Source: Psilocybe azurescens
Taxonomy: Eukaryota > Basidiomycota > Agaricomycetes > Agaricales > Agrocybaceae
DNA length: 20,316 nucleotides
NCBI GenBank assembly: GCA_023853785.1
Contig: JAJIRX010000115.1
Location: 1-20,316, forward strand
Direction of reading: 5' to 3'
Shown here: positions 9,818-20,316 of the stretch, one piece after another
Numbering within the stretch: position 1 is the first letter of the stretch
Layout: the number at the start of each line of letters is the position of its first letter
The notes under the pieces: generated by a model
Told to the model about the DNA's origin: nothing
Database searches by the model: none
What the model saw: the letters and a program-made list of their open reading frames with translations, nothing else
Position numbers and translations under genes: made by a program

Positions 9818-10990
9818 TTTATCCTTTGCTCTATCAATAGAGGAGAGGAGAAGTAGAGACTAGAGGAAGGGCATGGTGATCCATGAGGCGACGACAATTT
9901 TGCGGTTTTTTTTATGGAGGGGTTGTAAAAGTAGTGTGCGTGCAGAGCAGAAGGACTGGGTATGTAGCGGTAGAGAGAAACCGGGAGCGAATGAGAGAGT
10001 GTGTGTGAGTGAGGGAGACGCACAACCTACGACGAATGCGTTTTATTTTTCAAAATTTTTATACGTCCTAATTCCATTCACTTTCCCTAGCTTTGATAAG
10101 GAGATCCAGCGAATGAATGGATGGATGATCGACGCGACGCGATGGCTAGATGATGATAATGTTGCATTAGCCCATTGCAGGTGATTCTTGAACTTGACTG
10201 AATACGGAAAGGCTCTCCAGCCCCGAGTGAGGAATGTGCATATGCGACACTTCTTTTGAGCAGATGCCTGTTGGGATCTGGAAATCAAACGTCTCCATCT
10301 CCTGTGATCCAATGCGCCGCCACAAGCATGTAGGATTTTATGTAGACTAATTCTCCGTTACAGGAGTCCATTTAGTTAGCATAAAAATGTATTTTACAGA
10401 CTATAGTACATAAATAAAGTATTTACATCGTTATACGCTACGCGTTTACCTCCCAATCCTACGGATTTTACTTGTTTGCTTGGTCTATTCGACAATGCCA
10501 ACAGATGGTGGTGAATATGTCTGCTCGGTGTGCTGGTTTTCTTCCCATTATGGCCAGTGCTGGACTAAAGAAGTGGCTTTCCTATCTACTTGAACCAGTG
10601 TTGGATAGTCAATGACTAAAGTTTCGAAAGTTACAGTTGATTCAGAGTTACAATGATAGATATACAACTAGTTACTAATAGTTATCCATCAAATAACTCA
10701 AGGCCATGTCAAGACCTGCACCGGTCAATAGATTCGTTATGTTAGTTACATTCCGCTGAACGCGCAGAAAGGAGTATAAAAAGGCACCACCTGAAATCGA
10801 GGACTATGTAAGAGAGCATAGTTTGGAGTTCGATCAATGGCTTAAGAAGTATAAGTAATTTAGGGGTACACGTTAAGGTCCTCGGCTGTATAGTACAGGA
10901 GCTCTTGTCGTTCACTTGACACCCAGATGAACGACATTGCGCTCTTTGTTTGTTCTGAGCAGGGCGACTGGTCGAAGTTGCGTAATAGGT
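9818..10990. other. Intergenic region between sdhB and OYE-A
   Basis: Holds the sdhB 3' flank, a low-complexity patch near 10110-10160 (GAATGGATGGATG and GATGATGATAATG), AT-rich DNA, and a possible relic exon (10768-10858). No complete gene can be supported. Confidence 0.45.
10495..10858 (+). pseudogene. Possible small gene or relic with a plausible last exon
   Basis: Bases 10768-10858 follow an acceptor-like CGCAG and encode 29 strongly protein-like residues ending in TAA (KEYKKAPPEIEDYVREHS, then EFDQWLKKYK). About 270 bp upstream, an ATG at 10495 opens a 33-codon frame with two cysteine pairs' worth of spacing (EYVCSVCW ... GQCW), vaguely zinc-finger-like. I could not connect the two parts by splicing, and no family is recognised. 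It may be the tail of a decayed gene or of a mobile element. Confidence 0.22.
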
Positions 10991-14125
<3,135 letters not shown>

Positions 14126-14146
14126 ACGACGACGACGACGACGACG
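14126..14146 (+). repeat. (ACG)7 microsatellite just before the FHA-RING start
   Basis: Seven perfect ACG units end 10 bp before the ATG at 14157, inside the presumed 5' leader. Tracts of this kind change length easily, so it may vary between strains; any effect on translation is speculative. Confidence 0.8.
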
Positions 14147-14156
14147 AACGGCCTGA

Positions 14157-15960
14157 ATGGACGGCCGTTTACACGCTGGGAACGAATCTCCACCGTCACG
14201 AACTAACATTTTGGGGTCATTCCTACGTACTCGGCCCAGAAATTCCTCACAGTCCCATATCCAGGTTAACACCGACATCAACCAGCCTCCGAGAGACCTT
14301 TCGTCTACACCCCCACAACCACCGTCGCCGAACGCCTTAAGCGCCAGGAGAAGGACAATTGTGACTGGAGTCGCATCTTTGGCGGGCCAAACTTCAAACA
14401 ATAGCAATTCAAATTCAGGTTTAGGGATCACATCAATGCTCAGACGACGAAGATCAGCGGGGAACATCGCTCAGAATGCACCAGCTGCACCACCGGTGAT
14501 AACAACCTCAGCGACGGCGGCGGCTGCCCTCGGTGTGAATGGATACAGCGGCAGGACACCGTCGCAGATGCCGTTCACCAGCACACCGTTATCACAGCAG
14601 AACACGAATGCCACCCCAGCCGCCACTGGATCGTCTTCTCACGCCCACCATCGCATCCGCCTCGTACCCCACCTCGACACTCGCCGTTCTCTTCGCTTCG
14701 ACGCTATCTCTCGCGATCTCAAGGAGGGTGACCCGGCGCTACGTATTGGCCGATTCACTGATCGGTCGGGATTAGGGCTCGCTGCGGTCAACGCCCTGGG
14801 GTCGAACAAACTCGCATTTAGGTCCAAGGTCGTCTCCCGTGCGCATGCTGAGATCTGGGTTGAGAATGGGGGCAAGTTCTTTCTCAAGGACACCAAGAGC
14901 AGCTCGGGGACGTTCTTGAACCATGTTCGTTTGAGCCCTGCGAACACGGAATCAAGACCATTCCAGATCAAGGACGGTGATATCCTCCAACTGGGCGTCG
15001 ACTATCAGGGTGGCAATGAGGATATTTACAAGAGCGTGAAGATTAGAGTCGAGCTCGGTAGGGAGTGGCAATCCGCTCCAAATGCTTTCAAGTGAGTCTC
15101 AAATTTTTCTATTACTTCGGTGTGATATTGACAATCTGTTGTAGCACCAATGCCCTCAAGAATTTGAAATCTCTTGCTTTGCCTGAACCGTTGGGCAAGA
15201 AAGCTGCTGCTGCTGCTGTCAAGCTTCCTATGGCTGGGAAATCCCAGATACCCGACTGTTGCATTTGTATGTTTAACTCACGTGTACCGAACAATCGCTA
15301 AACCATCCCACAGGTCTCTTCGGGGTTACGATCCGGCAAGCTCTCTTCATCGCGCCTTGCTCACACACATTCCACTACAAATGCATTCGTCCATTGCTCG
15401 AATCGCATCACCCCGCCTTCTCCTGTCCATTATGCAGGACGTTCGCCGATCTCGATGAGGACGTCGAAGTCGAAATAGAATATGAAGAAGAGGCTGACGA
15501 AGAGGAGGCCATAGCCGCCCTAGGCGATGGCAAGGACCCAATAGAAGACATCGACGTGGACATCGAGTCGCCTCCACACTCCGAGCACGAACACGAGCAC
15601 GAGCACGAGAACGGCATGCTGATGGACGACAACCTCCCTGCATCCCGCTCGAACTCGGGGCTGGGAGTGCGTGGCGCAGGCACGGGCACGGGCGGAGAGG
15701 CCGGCGCAGAAACCGAAGTAGAGGGCGACGGCACTGGGCTGAGGATCATGTCCAGGATACGCGCTGCGAGGCGAGGCGGGGGCGCAGGCAGCACGTCGGG
15801 CGCTGCTGGCGGTGGCGATAGGGCATCTCCACTGCTCGATCTGGCGGACGAAGCGGACGAGATGATCGTAGACGTGGGCGAGATGGGCATATCTGCTGTA
15901 GACGCAGATGCAGACGCCGTCGACCTCGACGGCACGGTGGGTGGTAAACGGAAGCGTTGA
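14157..15960 (+). CDS. FHA-RING E3 ubiquitin ligase, Dma1/Chfr-like
   Basis: Predicted E3 ubiquitin ligase that binds phosphothreonine partners through FHA and recruits E2 through RING. Yeast Dma1/Dma2 and animal Chfr act in mitotic checkpoints, spindle position and septation; the same role here is inferred. Exons 14157-15091, 15145-15266 and 15314-15960 (introns 53 and 47 nt) give exactly 567 codons plus stop. Residues 1 to about 165 are a low-complexity Ser/Pro/Asn-rich region with a basic patch (LRRRRSAGN). The FHA domain (about 168-300) has ALRIGRFTD, KVVSRAHAEIW and SSSGTFLN. The RING is C3H2C3: C350, C353, C368, H370, H373, C376, C390, C393 (CCICLF ... PCSHTFHYKC ... CPLC). Unlike the compact yeast proteins it has a long acidic tail (about 398-567) with an EHEHEHEHE repeat and a basic end (GGKRKR) that could be a nuclear signal. 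No frame defects were seen. Confidence 0.9.
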
Positions 15961-16501
15961 TCATCGCACGCCTAACACTGCTATCTCATTCATTCATTCT
16001 TCCCTTTTCTGTTCTTTCTTTCTTCTCCTGTGGGCTCGATTTCTTGCTTTTTCTCTCGTCTGCGATCCACAAGGATGTACTATTCTCAATCCACACAAAG
16101 TTCCCTCTTTCACCACCAATGTACAGGATTTATTGGTATCCAATTGATGCCGCCAACCTCCTCCTTCTCGGGGCCCGGAGGTTGCAATGTTTCTCGAGGG
16201 TCTACATAATAGGACTACTTGACTAGGATTTGTGTCTCGACTACATAACGACTTACATTACAATAACTGTCTTAATACTATCGCTCCCCATTTTTATTAG
16301 TAAACATGGCTGCTTAGTCTGCAAAATCGCTTTACTTGGGTAATCGGCTGCAAGCGGTTAATTTAATGACAACCAGAACACTCAGTAAGGCAGCTCCTTG
16401 GTCTTCGTAGGACCATTCTCAAACCATTCTGTGACTTTGTTCAGTACAATATCAGTAGATGATTAGTTCTGTCGGCGCTTGAAAGCTTAAAGCTTAAACA
16501 A

Positions 16502-16543
16502 AGCTATAAATAGCTATCACATTGTTGGACAGTGACCACTGTC
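16502..16543. promoter_or_regulatory. Two adjacent inverted repeats upstream of OYE-B
   Basis: AGCTATAAATAGCT (16502-16515) is an inverted repeat with 6-bp arms, and GACAGTGACCACTGTC (16528-16543) one with 7-bp arms. They lie about 415-455 bp before the OYE-B ATG, next to a tandem AAGCTTAAAGCTTAAA. They could be binding sites for dimeric regulators; no factor can be named. Confidence 0.28.
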
Positions 16544-16856
16544 GAACGTTGACCAACAGGAATATAGTCTACTCGACGTAGTTCTACGCAGATGGAGAGC
16601 TTGACTGTGATATCAAAGATGTACACGGGAAATCAAATTCCCAAGGTACTAAGTCCTCCTTCATGTCGCTGCCACGTCTGACCTCTTTACTTTATGGATT
16701 TTATTACCTATTTCCGATAGCGATTTGTAATCTTGTTGTCATCATATCCACTTATCTTTCCAAATTCTTCACCATGTCACCGATTCCCGACCTGTGAACA
16801 ATCCTTGGTTTATAATTACAATCTAACGTGCTTTGACGTGCTCGAGATATGAACAG

Positions 16857-16866
16857 GATATAAAAG
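16857..16866 (+). promoter_or_regulatory. TATA box of OYE-B
   Basis: GGATATAAAAG lies about 95 bp before the ATG at 16958. A start about 30 bp downstream would give a leader of roughly 60 nt. A consensus TATA box suits an inducible stress-type gene, but induction is not shown by the sequence. Confidence 0.5.
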
Positions 16867-16903
16867 ACAACGAAGTTTCTTCGTACTAGTTCTGATCATC
16901 TAA

Positions 16904-18348
<1,445 letters not shown>

Positions 18349-18544
18349 ATGATCATTATACGTGTCGCTTGTAGCAGTACCCACGACCGACTGTTGATAA
18401 TAGATCTATAGATACTTCTCTGCCGTGGAGTTGATAAGTTATGTAGCTAAATATTAAATGTTTGCATCAAGTTGTGGTACATTTGAAAATAACTAGGAAT
18501 CTATTTATAAATCGCGATTAGGGGCTCATTAAAGATTATAGGGG

Positions 18545-20231
18545 CTAAGCGGGAGATGCTTCTGAGGTGGGCTCGTGGTTTGCCTGAGCGAGTTCCCGGG
18601 AAAATGAAATTGGCGTTTCATACGCCTGGCTATATTCGTGGTCAAACGGTCGATAGTAGGCTTCCCTCAGATTAAGAATGAGGCGCGATCCAAGGATATG
18701 TGTGGCAAAGCAGGCCACGGAAAGACTCATTTGAGCCAAGAAAAACTGAATAAATGAATAAATGTTGATAGGGCTGTAAGCGTACGACTGAGCTGAGGTT
18801 TTGGAGGAGACTGACTGAGAAATATAAAGATCCCATGAAGTTTGCGACGCAGACTGCCAGGGCCCTGTCATGTGGGTTAGAGTGCGCCGTATGGAGAAGT
18901 TATAATGGCATATAAAAACAACTTACACGAAGGGAAAGAGGATGCTATCTCTTAACAGTATAAACATGATGGATGGATTTCCCGTCAAAGAAAGTTTTCG
19001 CAAATCCATAACTTCTCGACGGGTTTGCACTCCCTTGAACACTGACAGACCTAGAAGAGAGAGCTCGTAGACTATTACAACCACCCAAAAGGTTGGACCA
19101 CCATGTAGATGAAGGTGGCGCACATAGTGGAAATATTTGGGGACCTGTAATATCTAATCATGCGTAGTGTATGCTCAGAAATCTGTTGGGCATCAATGAC
19201 GCCCACGCAACGCACCTGTACTACTATACCCCGAAGGATATGATAATGCCAGTATCAGGCAAGTGGACAGTATTTGAAGGGAAAATGCTATGGAAAGGAA
19301 TGTGATTATTGTCCGTGAATGATGGAACATGCTAGATAATCGAAATATGACGATTCCTATAGGAAATGAAGAAATGTGGGCGTCAGTAGGTCTGTTGCTG
19401 AAGTACTCCAAAAACTCTTGCCTTGCATGCACCAAAACGCGATTAGAGACCCCCAGGCTAATGCTAAGAACGGATAATGACCTGACATTGTTGTTAATTT
19501 GAATGGTTTAAAATAAGCTATTTCTCAAGGAAACCTGCATCTAACAGTGATCAACAGTCAGTTTAGATGCTCGTAATATTGCATCCAGAACACGTACTTC
19601 TATCCAATCAGGCAGAATGTAAATGAGCATAGCATCAGACTGAGACTCTTTTTATAACGTACTTCAATTTGGGTTGCATTCGCATTGAATGTAAGTGCTA
19701 TCAGAGATATTCAGTTGTTAGCAGATGCCCGAAATCGAGACGGAGACCATCACTCACTTACAGCTCCGTATCTACACATACAAATGAGGGGGACATGGGC
19801 ATCAGCTTGTTCTATAGGCATGGACGAAAAGCAAAGCGTTGAAAGACTTACATTAGTAATACGTCGCATAAATAACGGTTCTATTGGCGATAAAGATAAG
19901 AGTCAGAGAGCGAAGTCAGAGATAAAATAAAAACATACTACTAGGAACAAGATCTGGGCTAGTGTCCACTTTGAACGGCGCTTGGCATGATATATATTGG
20001 TTTCCAGTCTTTTTGAGAGCAGACAAGGTCATTTACCCATACAACATCAATCTATTTGCAGTGGCATTCAACGTAAGGATCTACGAAGAGTCCAACATTT
20101 GAGAATGGATGTGACGTACTTCTCCATCCAGAGTTATACCTGAATAGACAAACAAGCCTTGGATGTAATAATTGGCTGGTCAGCAGACTTTCACTCACCA
20201 TGATCATACAACGCCGTGATAGCTAATCCAA
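18545..20231 (-). CDS. DUF6533-like multi-pass membrane protein (exon structure partly unresolved)
   Basis: Belongs, as far as motifs show, to the large basidiomycete family of about seven-helix membrane proteins with an N-terminal DUF6533 domain; function unknown. Motifs in coding order: GLAITALYDHGITLDGE, IDVVW, WTLAQILFL, NRYLCDVLL, WGSLIAFWCMQG joined to IVIFRLSSMFHHSRT, two hydrophobic segments (TIITFLSIAFSLQILSTCLI and FWVVVIVYELSLLGLSVFKG), FILLRDSILFPFVALAVCVA, and ILGSRLILNLRE before a hydrophilic tail ending EASPA. Exons I support: 20231-20199, 20139-20120, 20051-20037, 19968-19942, 19880-19852, 19771-19762 (tentative), 19481-19422, 19356-19216, 19144-18927, 18864-18816 and 18745-18545 (stop 18547-18545). 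The intron 19421-19357 uses a GC donor (AAG|GCAAGA). Exon 19144-18927 does not keep frame with the exon before it, so one more small indel or an alternative splice is likely. The start codon was not found and may lie beyond the right edge. Confidence 0.62.
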
Positions 20232-20316
20232 CTACAAGACGTGATAGTCAGCTATGAGACAAGGGGTATCATGATAAAAACTCGCCTGCGACATAGCTCA
20301 CCATCCTTTGCTCACG
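20232..20316. other. Right edge: 5' part of the DUF6533-like gene
   Basis: On the minus strand this reads AGGATG|GTGAGC near the edge, and a CTTGTAG acceptor precedes the first recognised exon (20231). That fits a first intron with exon 1 at or beyond the window edge, but the ATG next to the donor does not keep frame, so the start stays undecided. Confidence 0.25.

Noticed and set aside
15408..15935. Long minus-strand ORF (175 codons, Ser/Pro/Ala-rich)
   Set aside because: Antisense shadow of the GC-rich acidic tail of the FHA-RING gene, which is supported by RING motifs and intact splicing.

Overview
The window looks like nuclear DNA of a filamentous basidiomycete, probably an Agaricomycete. 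Genes are cut by many short introns (mostly 50-80 nt, GT-AG). The gene families are fungal: a secreted GH55 beta-1,3-glucanase, two Old Yellow Enzyme paralogues, a Dma1/Chfr-type FHA-RING protein, and a DUF6533-like membrane protein of a kind common in mushroom-forming fungi. No tRNA, rRNA, CRISPR array or intact transposon was found.

Layout, left to right. (1) 3-359 (+): the 3' end of an unrecognised gene. (2) 360-3040: long gene-poor stretch. (3) 3093-6643 (+): GH55 exo-beta-1,3-glucanase, about 22 exons, 784 aa, fully open when spliced. (4) 6644-8484: intergenic, with a GC-rich AGCGG-rich patch and a decayed reading frame. (5) 8485-9817 (+): sdhB, the iron-sulfur subunit of mitochondrial complex II. 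(6) 9818-10990: intergenic, with a relic exon. (7) 10991-12411 (-): OYE paralogue A. (8) 12412-14156: intergenic, with an unconfirmed 190-codon ORF. (9) 14157-15960 (+): FHA-RING ubiquitin ligase, 567 aa, intact. (10) 16958-18348 (+): OYE paralogue B. (11) 18545 to about 20231 (-): multi-exon DUF6533-like membrane protein, convergent with OYE-B.

The genes do not form an obvious pathway or biosynthetic cluster; this looks like ordinary chromosomal gene order. Two relationships stand out. The OYE pair shares three intron positions and phases and flanks the FHA-RING gene, which points to a local duplication with inversion. The GH55 protein contains two homologous halves.

The most important caution is a recurring defect. 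Several genes (left-edge gene, sdhB, OYE-A, OYE-B twice) each lack one base in a short C or G run inside otherwise conserved coding sequence, and sdhB has a further anomaly at a CA repeat. Uncorrected homopolymer errors in the assembly explain this best, because sdhB is essential for respiration and the two other long genes are perfectly open. I found no convincing novel biological system. The best leads are a candidate 3-nt micro-exon in the GH55 gene, two GC-AG introns, and a perfect 14-bp palindrome upstream of the GH55 gene.
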